This document shows, piece by piece, positions 54,642-62,688 of a stretch of DNA of 64,000 nt. The translations under genes and the position numbers were made by a program. This DNA comes from Brooklawnia sp937867175 (GTDB lineage: Bacteria; Actinomycetota; Actinomycetes; Propionibacteriales; Propionibacteriaceae). Positions within the stretch are counted from its first letter, which is position 1. Every line of letters begins with the position of its first letter. The notes under the pieces were generated by a model. That model made no database searches. It was not told where the DNA came from and saw only the letters and a list, made by a program, of their open reading frames with translations. The stretch is from the NCBI GenBank assembly GCA_036821905.1, contig DAISIR010000005.1, forward strand, positions 62,001-126,000, written 5' to 3'.

Positions 54642-54653
54642 TCACCGGGGTGA
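54642..54653. promoter_or_regulatory. Palindrome in the merR upstream region
   Basis: TCACC-GG-GGTGA, arms 54642-54646 and 54649-54653, in the 144-base gap before the Rv1830-like merR start (54612). TACACT lies a few bases closer to the start on the minus strand and could be a -10 box; the palindrome would then sit next to it. Confidence 0.3.
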
Positions 54654-54756
54654 GTAAGACGTTAGGTCGCGCCGCGGTCGCGGGCAATCACCGCCACGCG
54701 ACCGATTCGGGCCGGCTCCGGGTGGGCGTCCGGTCAATCAAGCCTCACAAGGTGGT

Positions 54757-55218
54757 TCAGTGCTCGAAGTCGTCCGGGGTGATGTTGTCCAAGAACTCCC
54801 GGAACTTCTCCACCTCATCCTCGGCCGGCTCGAAAAGCTCAACCCCAACTTGATCCAGCAGCTCCGGGGTGCAGGTCACCTTGAAGCCCGAGCGCAACGC
54901 CAACGCCACGACGTCGGAGGGTCGGGCGCTGATCGTGCGGCCGTCCACGACAAGTTCGGCGTAGAAGGTGCCGTCAACGACGTCAGTGATGCGTCCCTCC
55001 ACGTCGACGTGCCCCAGCTGCGACAAGATGTCGGCCATCAGGTCATGGGTCATCGGGCGCGGCGCCACGATGCCCTCCAGCGCGTTCACGATGGCCGACG
55101 CCTCCGTGGCGCCGATCCAGATGGGCAGGTAGCGCTGACCGTCGGATTCCTTGAGCAACAGCATCGGGGCACTGGAGGGTACCTCAACCCGTACCCCCAT
55201 GATGTCAAGCTCGATCAC
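54757..55218 (-). CDS. Bifunctional nuclease family protein (Rv1829-like)
   Basis: 153 residues from GTG 55218. The family start ELDIMGVRVEVPSSAPMLLLKESDGQRYLPIWIG and EASAIVNALEG, then RPMTHDLMADIL, are the conserved BFN region; later RTISARPSDVVALALR. The acidic C-terminus (AEDEVEKFREFLDNITPDDFEH) is typical. Plant and bacterial members have RNase/DNase activity. Part of the garA/merR cluster; conserved neighbourhood suggests co-regulation, not a shared pathway. Confidence 0.87.
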   Translation of the reverse strand: MIELDIMGVRVEVPSSAPMLLLKESDGQRYLPIWIGATEASAIVNALEGIVAPRPMTHDLMADILSQLGHVDVEGRITDVVDGTFYAELVVDGRTISARPSDVVALALRSGFKVTCTPELLDQVGVELFEPAEDEVEKFREFLDNITPDDFEH

Positions 55219-55227
55219 GAGACAACC

Positions 55228-55932
55228 CTAGCCTTCGAGCAAGGTGAACATCAGTGCCGCGTGGGCGTGCACCACAAGCTGGCTCACATCTCGCAGCGTC
55301 TGCGCAGGGTTCGCGCTGCGCACCAGGTGCGGGCGCACCGCCTGCTCCACCAGGCCGGCCTCTCGTTCAGCGGCCTGCTTGATGGCGCGCAGGTGGCGGG
55401 TGTCCATCCCGTAGCCCTGCAGCTTGCGGGCCACCACGCACAAGGTAAGGGCCTCTCGTCCGTAGTAGAGGGAACCGCGGCGGGGCACGACCATCTGCTG
55501 CCGTTCAAGTTCGATCAGCGTGGCCTCCGACAGACCGCTGACCTGGATCAACTCGCGCCTGGTCAGCTTGATCGGCCGAGGTGACTCCTGCGCTGGTGGA
55601 CCGGTTTCCGGCACGCTCACCGGTTTGGGGTTGGCTGCGGGTGCCTGGGCGGCGGGCGTGTCTGCCGTGGGGGCCTCGATGCCCCGATCCATCATCGCGA
55701 GGTTCTCGCGGATCACCTTGAGCGGCAGGTAGTGGTCACGCTGCATCCGCAGGATATAGCGCAGCCGATCAACGTCAGCCTCCGAGTATCGGCGGTAGCC
55801 AGATGGCGCCCGCTCCGGAGCGACCAAGCCCTCGCTTTCCAGGAACCGGATCTTGGAGATCGAGATGTCCGGGAACTCGCTCTTCAGTAACGGGAGCACC
55901 TGACCGATACTGCGCTTGGCCGCCGCCGGCAT
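55228..55932 (-). CDS. ftsR: MerR-family transcriptional regulator (FtsR/Rv1828-like)
   Basis: 234 residues from ATG 55932. The N-terminal HTH has IGQVLPLLKSEFPDISISKIRFLESEGLVAPERAPSGYRRYS (in parts). It is joined by a Pro/Ala linker (about 85-115) to a second winged domain at the C-terminus. Corynebacterial FtsR of this type activates ftsZ and carries this two-domain form; the role here is inferred from synteny. ATG overlaps the garA stop by one base. Confidence 0.82.
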   Translation of the reverse strand: MPAAAKRSIGQVLPLLKSEFPDISISKIRFLESEGLVAPERAPSGYRRYSEADVDRLRYILRMQRDHYLPLKVIRENLAMMDRGIEAPTADTPAAQAPAANPKPVSVPETGPPAQESPRPIKLTRRELIQVSGLSEATLIELERQQMVVPRRGSLYYGREALTLCVVARKLQGYGMDTRHLRAIKQAAEREAGLVEQAVRPHLVRSANPAQTLRDVSQLVVHAHAALMFTLLEG

Positions 55933-56429
55933 CAGCGCAACCCGTGCTCGCTCACGAAGAAGAGCATCCGGAACTTGCCGATCTGCACCTCATCACCCGG
56001 ACGCAGCATCGCGGCTTGGTCAACCAGCGTGCGATTGACGTAGGTGCCGTTGAGGCTGCCCTTGTCGATGAGATTCACCTGACCATCTCGCATCACGAAT
56101 TCCGCATGGTGCCTGGAGACTGTGATGTCATCTAGGAAGATGTCGGATTTGGGGCTGCGGCCGGCCGTCACGATCTCTTGGTCAAGCAGGTAACGCGCTC
56201 CGACATCGGGCCCTCGGGTGACGATCAGCAGCGCGTTGCCGGCCGGCAGACTACTCAGTGCGTCGGCATCCTCGGCGCTGATCTCGAGCGTCCTTGGGTC
56301 TTCTTCGGGGGTGACGATCACTCGGGTCGTCTCGGACGCGGATGCCGCGGGTGTCAGCGCATTGCCGCACTTGGAGCAGTAGTTGCTGCCCACCGGATTG
56401 GAATGACCGCACTTGCTGCAATCGATCAT
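55932..56429 (-). CDS. garA: FHA-domain regulator GarA/OdhI with N-terminal zinc ribbon
   Basis: 165 residues from ATG 56429. The C-terminal FHA domain has TAGRSPKSDIFLDD, VSRHHAEF and GSLNGTYVN, the phosphothreonine-binding loops. An ETT motif (33-35) is where GarA/OdhI is phosphorylated by Ser/Thr kinases; when phosphorylated it stops inhibiting 2-oxoglutarate dehydrogenase and glutamate dehydrogenase. In front is a short zinc ribbon CSKC...CSKC (Cys 4, 7, 18, 21), which mycobacterial GarA lacks. Confidence 0.87.
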   Translation of the reverse strand: MIDCSKCGHSNPVGSNYCSKCGNALTPAASASETTRVIVTPEEDPRTLEISAEDADALSSLPAGNALLIVTRGPDVGARYLLDQEIVTAGRSPKSDIFLDDITVSRHHAEFVMRDGQVNLIDKGSLNGTYVNRTLVDQAAMLRPGDEVQIGKFRMLFFVSEHGLR

Positions 56430-56497
56430 GATATCCCAGGCTTCCTTGTCTTCACGGACGGATGTGTGCAGTTTAGTCGAGGCCTGCCGATCGGGGG

Positions 56498-56881
56498 CTA
56501 CTCCCCAATGAGTTCGGCGTAGCCATCGGCGTCCAGCAGGTCGTCCAGTTCGGACGGGTCGGCCAGTTCGACGTCGAAGAGCCACCCCTCACCGTATGGG
56601 TCATCGCCGATTGACTCGGGGACGTCGGTGGCGGCATCGTTCACCGACGTCACCACACCTGAGACCGGGGCGAAGATGTCGGAGACCGACTTGGTCGACT
56701 CGAGTTCGCCGCAGGCGTCGCCTGCTGCCACCGACGAGCCTACCGTCGGCAGTGAGACATAAACGATGTCACCCATCTCACTGGTGGCGTAGTCCGTGAC
56801 TCCCACCCTGGCCACCGAGCCGTCCACCCGAACCCACTCATGCTCGGTGCTGTACCGAAGATCGTCGGGCAACTCGCTCAT
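56498..56881 (-). CDS. gcvH: Glycine cleavage H protein
   Basis: 127 residues, normal length. The lipoyl lysine is Lys64 in ELESTKSVSD; the start LRYSTEHEWVRVDGSVARVGVTDYA and the end GEGWLFDVELADPSELDDLLDADGY are conserved. It shuttles the aminomethyl group from GcvP to GcvT. Upstream of garA on the same strand, as in mycobacteria. Confidence 0.95.
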   Translation of the reverse strand: MSELPDDLRYSTEHEWVRVDGSVARVGVTDYATSEMGDIVYVSLPTVGSSVAAGDACGELESTKSVSDIFAPVSGVVTSVNDAATDVPESIGDDPYGEGWLFDVELADPSELDDLLDADGYAELIGE

Positions 56882-56946
56882 TACTTCCTCCGCTGGAGTA
56901 GTCGCAGTCTTGTCAGGTTCACGCTATCGCCACTTGGTTCGGCGCG

Positions 56947-57654
56947 CTACGCGGGTTGGGCGTAGCGTGGCGCGCGAGGTTGATGAAGGCTGGTGATCTC
57001 AACTTCGGGTAATTCCTCGATGGCCACCGAGCCGCCGACCTTCTGGCTCTCCACCTGGCTCACCAGGCCACCCCGGAAGCGCGCTCCCTCAGCCAGTGAG
57101 TGCGAGTCGCCGATGGCCTCGATGACGATCGGCAGTTCGACCAACTGGTCATCAATGAGCAGGCCCTGCGGGGATTCAGTGATCCAGCTCTGGGCCACCA
57201 GCCGGATCGAGTCATTGACCTCGATGACTTCGGCGCCGGCGTCCCGCAGTTCCTGGATGGCGTCCAGCATCAGGTCGGCGGTGATGTTCCCCTCAGGTGC
57301 CGAAATCGTGAGGCGTACCCCCGGGCCGACTGCCGCCACCGTGCCGGCGAGGATGGCCAGCCCGTCGGCTCGGCGTTGGGCCTCCTGACGAGCGATCTCG
57401 TCGGCGTCCGCACCCGATCGCAGGGCTTCCAGGGTGCGCTCCAGTTCGGTGACCTCGCCGGTCAAACGCTCCGACTCCTGGGTGAGCCCATCCAGAAGTT
57501 GGACGAGGTCGTCCCCGCGCATGGTGGCATACCGATCGCGAGACTGGGTGGACTGCACCTGGATGACCACGGCCAGTGCCACCAGACACAGCGCGATCCC
57601 CCAGGCCAGTTGTGCCCGGCCGGGACGCAAGAACTTCGCCACTGCCTCACGCAT
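56947..57654 (-). CDS. DUF881 family protein (Rv1825-like)
   Basis: 235 residues: one N-terminal membrane helix (LAWGIALCLVALAVVIQVQ), a coiled-coil stretch (LLDGLTQESERLTGEVTELERTLEALRSGADADE) and the DUF881 domain with VGPGVRLTI, IQELRDAGAEVIEVND and FRGGLVSQVE-type blocks. It overlaps the small basic protein gene by 8 bases. The block with the second DUF881 and the small basic protein is conserved in actinobacteria; roles at the cell-division or envelope level have been suggested but are not proven. Confidence 0.87.
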   Translation of the reverse strand: MREAVAKFLRPGRAQLAWGIALCLVALAVVIQVQSTQSRDRYATMRGDDLVQLLDGLTQESERLTGEVTELERTLEALRSGADADEIARQEAQRRADGLAILAGTVAAVGPGVRLTISAPEGNITADLMLDAIQELRDAGAEVIEVNDSIRLVAQSWITESPQGLLIDDQLVELPIVIEAIGDSHSLAEGARFRGGLVSQVESQKVGGSVAIEELPEVEITSLHQPRAPRYAQPA

Positions 57655-57979
57655 GCAGCACCAGACGGCGAATCACGGCGGCGTTGGTGAAGATGCGGAT
57701 GCCGAGCACCACCAGCACAGCCGTCGACAGTTGGGAGCCGACCCCGATGAGGTCGCCCAGCCAGACGATGACCGCGGCGATTGCCACGTTCGAGATGAAC
57801 GAGACCGCGAAGACCCGATCAGAGAAGGTGCGCTCGAGGCTGGCCCGGGCGGCGCCCACCAGGGCGTCCATCGCGGCGACGATCATGATGGGTAGGTAGG
57901 GCTGCAACCAGAACGGCATCTCGGGCCGGAAGACCAGCGCCAGTACAACGCCCAGGATCAAACCGATGATGGCCAGCAT
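57647..57979 (-). CDS. sbp: Small basic membrane protein (DUF1290, Sbp-like)
   Basis: 110 residues with three hydrophobic segments (LAIIGLILGVVLALVF, LPIMIVAAMDALVGAAR and SFISNVAIAAVIVWLGDLIG), the DUF1290/Sbp pattern; the stretch DALVGAARASLERTFSDRVFAVSF is its hallmark. Encoded between two DUF881 genes, as in M. tuberculosis Rv1823-Rv1825 and Bacillus Sbp near ftsA. Confidence 0.9.
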   Translation of the reverse strand: MLAIIGLILGVVLALVFRPEMPFWLQPYLPIMIVAAMDALVGAARASLERTFSDRVFAVSFISNVAIAAVIVWLGDLIGVGSQLSTAVLVVLGIRIFTNAAVIRRLVLHA

Positions 57980-58001
57980 TGGCTGCCTCCTTCTATTCGC
58001 G

Positions 58002-58832
58002 TCACGCTACACCGGCATGCCCAACAGCCAGTCCCGCGTCGGGGCCGAGCCGAACCTCTTTGCGCCGCTCGATCGCCCAGCTCACCCCGTAGTTGCGGCG
58101 CAGGTAACTCAGCCACGCACCACCGGAGTTGCCGGTGAAGCCGGACTCCAACGCACCCGGGTCGCCGATGGCCTCAATCCGGTAGGGGGTGGTCAGGGAG
58201 CGGTAATCGACTGTGATCGCGGCACCGGCCTGCCGGATCGCGGTCCGAGCGCTGAGCCGATGACCGTTGATACTGATCGCCTCCGCCCCCGCTAGCCACA
58301 GTCCGTTGGCGACCTGACGTAGGTCTTGGTCGACGAGGGTGCCGTTGGCGTCCTTGGGGTTGTCATTGATGGTCAGCACGATGCCCGGCCCGATGACCGA
58401 GACCTGGCCCGACCAAATCAGGTCGGGTTCGCTGGGCAGGTGCGCATCTCCCAATCGCTCCCGCTCGATCTGCTCGATCTCGGCGTTCAGCTGGGTCGCC
58501 CGAGTGCGCGAATCCTGGACGCGCTGCTCGGCCAGGCCGATCTGGGTGATCAGTTCGGTGCGTGCGCCGGCGGCGTCCTTGGCTCCGACCCCGGCACGAA
58601 GCCCCGATGTGGTGAACATCAAGCCGGCCAGCAGCCCGATGACGAGCACGAGCACCGGGGCCCGACTGCGGCCCAGGCCTTCGGAAGCGACCGCGGCATA
58701 TTCGGGGTCGATGGTCTCGCGTTGGATCGAGTTCAGCAGTTCCATGGACGCGTCGGGCGCGCGCTCAGTTCTGGCGCCGGGCTCGGGCGCGATGGTCGCG
58801 TCCGGCAGGTGCGGGCCCGTCGCGTCGCCCAT
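58002..58832 (-). CDS. DUF881 family protein (Rv1823-like)
   Basis: 276 residues. After a cytosolic N-terminus of about 60 residues, one membrane helix (APVLVLVIGLLAGLMFTTSG) leads to a coiled coil (RVQDSRTRATQLNAEIEQIERER) and the DUF881 domain with GPGIVLTINDN and GNSGGAWLSYLRRNYG. Paralog of the 56947 gene. It lies three bases after pgsA-like and 23 before sbp. Confidence 0.87.
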   Translation of the reverse strand: MGDATGPHLPDATIAPEPGARTERAPDASMELLNSIQRETIDPEYAAVASEGLGRSRAPVLVLVIGLLAGLMFTTSGLRAGVGAKDAAGARTELITQIGLAEQRVQDSRTRATQLNAEIEQIERERLGDAHLPSEPDLIWSGQVSVIGPGIVLTINDNPKDANGTLVDQDLRQVANGLWLAGAEAISINGHRLSARTAIRQAGAAITVDYRSLTTPYRIEAIGDPGALESGFTGNSGGAWLSYLRRNYGVSWAIERRKEVRLGPDAGLAVGHAGVA

Positions 58833-58835
58833 CGG

Positions 58836-59453
58836 TCAGTCCGTCCGACGCTCGGCAATGCCGCTGACTAATTCGCGGCTCTGCTTGTAGTACATGATGC
58901 CCGCCCACCAATACAGATAGACGCCCCAGATCGCGAACGCCCAGCCGATCACGCGGGACGCCGGCGAGATGACCCAAGGTCCGGCACCAAGCAGGACCAG
59001 CGGAAGCGCGTAGAGCAGGCAGAAGGTGGCTGCCTTCCCGATGAAGTTCACCGGCAGGCTGGCGTAGCCGCGGGCCCTGAGCGCGGGCAGGACGAGCAGG
59101 GCCAGCATGAGATCGCGGCCCACCAGCAGTACCAGCAGCCACCACGGGATGATCTCGCGGATCGCCAGCCCCAGCACGGTGGCGAAGATGTAGAGCCGGT
59201 CGGCGGCCGGGTCGAGCACCTGTCCCAACTTCGTGATCTGGTTGAACTGCCGCGCGATGCGGCCGTCCACCCAGTCGGTCAGACTGGCCACGGCGAGCAG
59301 CACCACGGCGGCGATGTCGCGGTGCTGGATGATGAGGATGAAGAAGACCGGCACGCCGAGCAGCCGCAGGAAGCTCAGCACGTTGGGGATCGTCCAGATC
59401 CGGTTGCTGACCTCTGCGGTGTCACGCTTGACGGGCTGACTCACGGCCTCCAC
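58836..59453 (-). CDS. CDP-alcohol phosphatidyltransferase (PgsA2-like)
   Basis: About 205 residues with the CDP-alcohol phosphotransferase motif D-x2-DG-x2-AR-x8-G-x3-D-x3-D in DWVDGRIARQFNQITKLGQVLDPAADR, and about five membrane helices. The start is uncertain: GTG 59453 is two bases after the pimA stop codon; GTG 59444 is alternative. By synteny it matches the mycobacterial pgsA2 position (Rv1822). It likely makes phosphatidylglycerophosphate or cardiolipin precursor; the substrate is not fixed by sequence. Confidence 0.82.
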   Translation of the reverse strand: MEAVSQPVKRDTAEVSNRIWTIPNVLSFLRLLGVPVFFILIIQHRDIAAVVLLAVASLTDWVDGRIARQFNQITKLGQVLDPAADRLYIFATVLGLAIREIIPWWLLVLLVGRDLMLALLVLPALRARGYASLPVNFIGKAATFCLLYALPLVLLGAGPWVISPASRVIGWAFAIWGVYLYWWAGIMYYKQSRELVSGIAERRTD

Positions 59454-59454
59454 A

Positions 59455-60606
59455 CTAAGCCATCCAACGGTGCCGACGTCCCTTCGCCTCGTCAACCGAC
59501 AGGTAGCGGTTCTCGGCCGCCAACCTGTACATGGCCAGCACCTGCGGTCCGATCACCGACCAGTCGAACCGCGCGGCCTGGTCACGGCCCCGCTGCAACC
59601 GAAGATCGCGGGGTTCGTGCAAGCTGGCGATGATTGCCCGGGCCAACGCCTGCGAGTTGCCGGTCCGGAAGGTGTGTCCGACCGGGCCCTCATCGTCCGA
59701 GAGGACCTCAATGAAGGCCGGCAACTGGGACGCGACCACCGGGGCACCACAGGCCAGCGCTTCAATCAGGACGATGCCGAAGCTCTCGCGTCCGGTCTGC
59801 GGTGCAACGTAGACGTCGCTGACCCCGAGCCAGCGGTTACGCTCGGCGTCGTTCACCCCGCCGACGAACTTCACCCCTTCCACCGACATGCGACCGCCGT
59901 GCCCGATAACCACCACCTCGACATCGCCGAACGCATCGCGTACCAGTGGCAGCGCGGCGGTGAGTACGTGGAAGCCCTTCCGTGGCTCCTCGTAGCGGCC
60001 CAGGAAGGTGAGCCTCGGATGGTCGCCGCCACGCCAGCGTCCGGTGGCGGGGACCAACTCGTAGTCGTCGATGGCCAGCCCGTTCCCGATCACCACCGGC
60101 GACACTCCGGTGTGGTTCTTGGCCACCTTTGCGGCCACGGAGGAGACCGCGATCGCCGCGTCCAGCCGCCTGACCGCCTGAGGTAGCAGTTGGTTGAGTC
60201 GTTTGAGGGCTTTGACCGTTGGCGCGTTGGAGTGGAAGGTGGCGGTCACCGGTCGATCGGTCAGCCACAGGGTGAGGATGGACAGGCTCGGTGTCATCGG
60301 CTCGTGGATGTGAACCGCGTCGAAGTCGCCGGCGTCCAACCAAGCCTTGGCGCGTCTGGCAGGGCCGACTCCGAAATTGATGCGCGCGACCGAGCCGTTC
60401 ACCTTGACCGGCAGCGCCCTGCCGCAGGTGGTGTATTCGGATTCGACCAGACCGTAGCTGGCCAGCATTCCGCGGGGCGGTTCACCGGGGGCGAGGATGG
60501 CGACCCGGTGGCCCTGCTTCTTCAGCCAACCGGCCAGGCCCAGGACGTGATTCTGCACCCCTCCGGGCCGTTGGAACGAGTAGGGACAAACCAATCCAAT
60601 TTTCAC
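59455..60606 (-). CDS. pimA: Phosphatidylinositol alpha-mannosyltransferase PimA
   Basis: 383 residues from GTG 60606, which overlaps the acyltransferase stop (GTGA). GT4 family, GT-B fold: RPGGVQNHVLGLA at the N-terminus, VHIHEPMTPSLSIL, LGRYEEPRKGFHVL and the EX7E motif GRESFGIVLIEALACG. It transfers mannose from GDP-mannose to phosphatidylinositol, the first PIM step. Position after the PIP synthase and acyltransferase genes is the mycobacterial Rv2612c-Rv2610c order, which makes the assignment firm. Confidence 0.9.
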   Translation of the reverse strand: MKIGLVCPYSFQRPGGVQNHVLGLAGWLKKQGHRVAILAPGEPPRGMLASYGLVESEYTTCGRALPVKVNGSVARINFGVGPARRAKAWLDAGDFDAVHIHEPMTPSLSILTLWLTDRPVTATFHSNAPTVKALKRLNQLLPQAVRRLDAAIAVSSVAAKVAKNHTGVSPVVIGNGLAIDDYELVPATGRWRGGDHPRLTFLGRYEEPRKGFHVLTAALPLVRDAFGDVEVVVIGHGGRMSVEGVKFVGGVNDAERNRWLGVSDVYVAPQTGRESFGIVLIEALACGAPVVASQLPAFIEVLSDDEGPVGHTFRTGNSQALARAIIASLHEPRDLRLQRGRDQAARFDWSVIGPQVLAMYRLAAENRYLSVDEAKGRRHRWMA

Positions 60607-61475
60607 GCAACCACTCCAGGGAAGAACTTTTGCATCATGTGCCAATCTGTCGGCTTCGCACTGACTTGAGTCGTGAAGAACTCGGCGAGTTCCTGGGCCA
60701 TCTGTTCGGCGCCTTCGGCGCCGGCACGCAGCGGGATCGGCTCTCCGACGACCACCCGCAGGCAACTTCCTTCGAAGGTCGTGGCTGCTCCCATCAGGGC
60801 AGCCCCGGTCTGCTGGGCGATGATCACGGGCCCGGCAGGCATGGTCAGGTCACGCCCACCGTCCGGGGTGGGCCAGCGCACCGGAAGCCCTCGTCGTCCG
60901 AAGTCCCGGTCGGCGACCAGACAGACCAGCCGGCCCCGCCGCAGATCATCACACAAGGCGGCCACCACGTTCGGTTCGCCGTAGGGGTAGATCTCCATAC
61001 CCAGTGCTGCGCGAAGGTCACGGAAGTACTCGAACTGTCCGGCCGGCAGCCGTTCGGCCACCGACGAGAGCGGCAGCCCGATCGAGCATCCGTAGGCGGC
61101 CAGCAGGTCCCAACTGCCCATATGAGGCAGCGCCAAGACCACTCCTCGTTCGGCCTGCAGTCGCTCAATGCGCGCCCGGCCATCGTCGACCCAGCGCACC
61201 GTGTTGAGGATGCGGCGCTTGCTCCAACGTCCCAGCTGCAGCGAACCGACGCTGTTGCGGATCCAGGAGAACTGCGCGGCACGCCGCTGCCAATAGCTCG
61301 GCGAGCGTCCCGTGACGACACCGGCGTTGAGCGCCCACTGCCGAAGCGGCTTGGGGGGACGCGCCGCCAGAACGAGACTGGCGAGTTGGCCCAGCGGCCA
61401 CCAAATCACCCGCGGGATGCGGGCGGCCCCCTTCATCAGGCGCAGCTGGGTTGGTGCAGAGACCAGTGAGCTCAT
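60603..61475 (-). CDS. Phosphatidylinositol mannoside acyltransferase (PatA-like)
   Basis: 290 residues of the HtrB/LpxL acyltransferase family. The HX4D motif is HMGSWD; VAERLPAGQFEYFRDLRAALGMEIYP and DRDFGRRGLPVRW follow, as in mycobacterial PatA (Rv2611c). A single N-terminal hydrophobic helix anchors it. It acylates the mannose of PIM. ATG 61475 overlaps the previous stop (ATGA). Confidence 0.87.
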   Translation of the reverse strand: MSSLVSAPTQLRLMKGAARIPRVIWWPLGQLASLVLAARPPKPLRQWALNAGVVTGRSPSYWQRRAAQFSWIRNSVGSLQLGRWSKRRILNTVRWVDDGRARIERLQAERGVVLALPHMGSWDLLAAYGCSIGLPLSSVAERLPAGQFEYFRDLRAALGMEIYPYGEPNVVAALCDDLRRGRLVCLVADRDFGRRGLPVRWPTPDGGRDLTMPAGPVIIAQQTGAALMGAATTFEGSCLRVVVGEPIPLRAGAEGAEQMAQELAEFFTTQVSAKPTDWHMMQKFFPGVVA

Positions 61476-62101
61476 CGGGGCTCCTCGACGCCCTGCTCGG
61501 CCCCCTGCTGGATGGCCCGGTGGACGATGAACATCCGCTGGCCGACCGTGATCGCGCCGGCGAGGCACAGCGTCGCCACTGCGGCCGGTAGCGCCCAGGC
61601 AATGCCTAGCCCGGTCAGAAGTGCGCCCAGCAGACCGAGGAACAGCCGGTCGGCGCGTCCAGCCAGCCCGCCGTGGACCGGGATGCCCAGTGATTCGCCG
61701 CGCGCCTTGCTGTAGGAGGTGACCTGGCCGAAGACCAGCGCCCCGATCGCCGCGCCGCACCACAGCACCGAATCAGCCGGACCTGCGAAGTAGAGGGCCA
61801 GACCACCGAAGACCGCACCATCGGCGATGCGGTCCAAGGTCGAGTCGAGGAAGGCGCCCCACTTCGAACTGCGCCCGGATTGCCGGGCCATCGTCCCGTC
61901 GAGCAGGTCGGAGAAGATGAACACCAGCAACACGACCACGCCTTGCCACAGCCAGCCCTGCGGGAAGAAGACCATGCTGACCAGCACGGTGCCGATGGTG
62001 CCGGCCCAAGTGACCGCATCGGGTGTCACCCCGATCCGAAGCAGCCAGCGGCAGATCGGCGAGATCACCTTCGTGACGACAGACCGCAGGTTTTCAAGCA
62101 T
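61472..62101 (-). CDS. pgsA1: Phosphatidylinositol phosphate synthase
   Basis: 209 residues with about six membrane helices. The CDP-alcohol motif SDLLDGTMARQSGRSSKWGAFLDSTLDR is complete (eight conserved residues). Synteny with Rv2612c and the PIM genes identifies it as the inositol-phosphate enzyme: CDP-diacylglycerol plus inositol 3-phosphate gives PIP. ATG 62101 overlaps the HIT gene stop by 8 bases. Confidence 0.88.
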   Translation of the reverse strand: MLENLRSVVTKVISPICRWLLRIGVTPDAVTWAGTIGTVLVSMVFFPQGWLWQGVVVLLVFIFSDLLDGTMARQSGRSSKWGAFLDSTLDRIADGAVFGGLALYFAGPADSVLWCGAAIGALVFGQVTSYSKARGESLGIPVHGGLAGRADRLFLGLLGALLTGLGIAWALPAAVATLCLAGAITVGQRMFIVHRAIQQGAEQGVEEPR

Positions 62102-62687
62102 CCAGACCCTCCGAGGCGGCCGACCCGAAAAGGTCGGTCCAAGCGTCAGCGAACAACTTGCGGGTATCTGCCAGGAACTGCGGCAGCGCCTTCGTGCGTC
62201 CGACCACCGGCAGGAAATTGGAATCGCCCTGCCAACGAGGCACGAGGTGCTGGTGGAGGTGCGCCGCGATGCCCGCACCGGCGACGGCGCCCTGGTTCAT
62301 GCCCAGGTTGAAACCGGCCGGCGCCGAGACATGCTGGACGACCCGAATCGCCCTCTGCGTCAGTTGGGCGACCTCCAAGGTCTCCTGCCTGGTGAGGTCG
62401 ATGTAGTCGGACACGTGCCGGTAGGTGCAGACCAGCAGGTGGCCGGGGTTGTACGGGTAGAGATTGCAGATCACGTAGGCGGTGAGTCCGCGGTGCACGA
62501 TCAGGGCATCGGGATCGGTGCGCCTTGGCGCCCGGCAGAAGGGGCACTCCTGTTCGCTGCTGTCGGTGGGCTTGTCTTGGCCGTCGATGTAGACCATGCG
62601 ATAAGGCGTCCACAGCCGCTGCAGCGCATCCGGCTGCCCGGGCAGGTCACCGGCTTCGATGATCTGCGGAGTAGTTGGTTCGGTCAT
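62094..62687 (-). CDS. HIT-domain protein (Ap4A phosphorylase-like)
   Basis: 197 residues. CPFC (about 49) and the triad AHLHQHLVPRW give the HIT signature. It matches Rv2613c in size and in position between thrS and the PIP synthase gene, a protein characterised as diadenosine tetraphosphate phosphorylase. It follows thrS by one base. Confidence 0.87.
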   Translation of the reverse strand: MTEPTTPQIIEAGDLPGQPDALQRLWTPYRMVYIDGQDKPTDSSEQECPFCRAPRRTDPDALIVHRGLTAYVICNLYPYNPGHLLVCTYRHVSDYIDLTRQETLEVAQLTQRAIRVVQHVSAPAGFNLGMNQGAVAGAGIAAHLHQHLVPRWQGDSNFLPVVGRTKALPQFLADTRKLFADAWTDLFGSAASEGLDA

Positions 62688-62688
62688 C

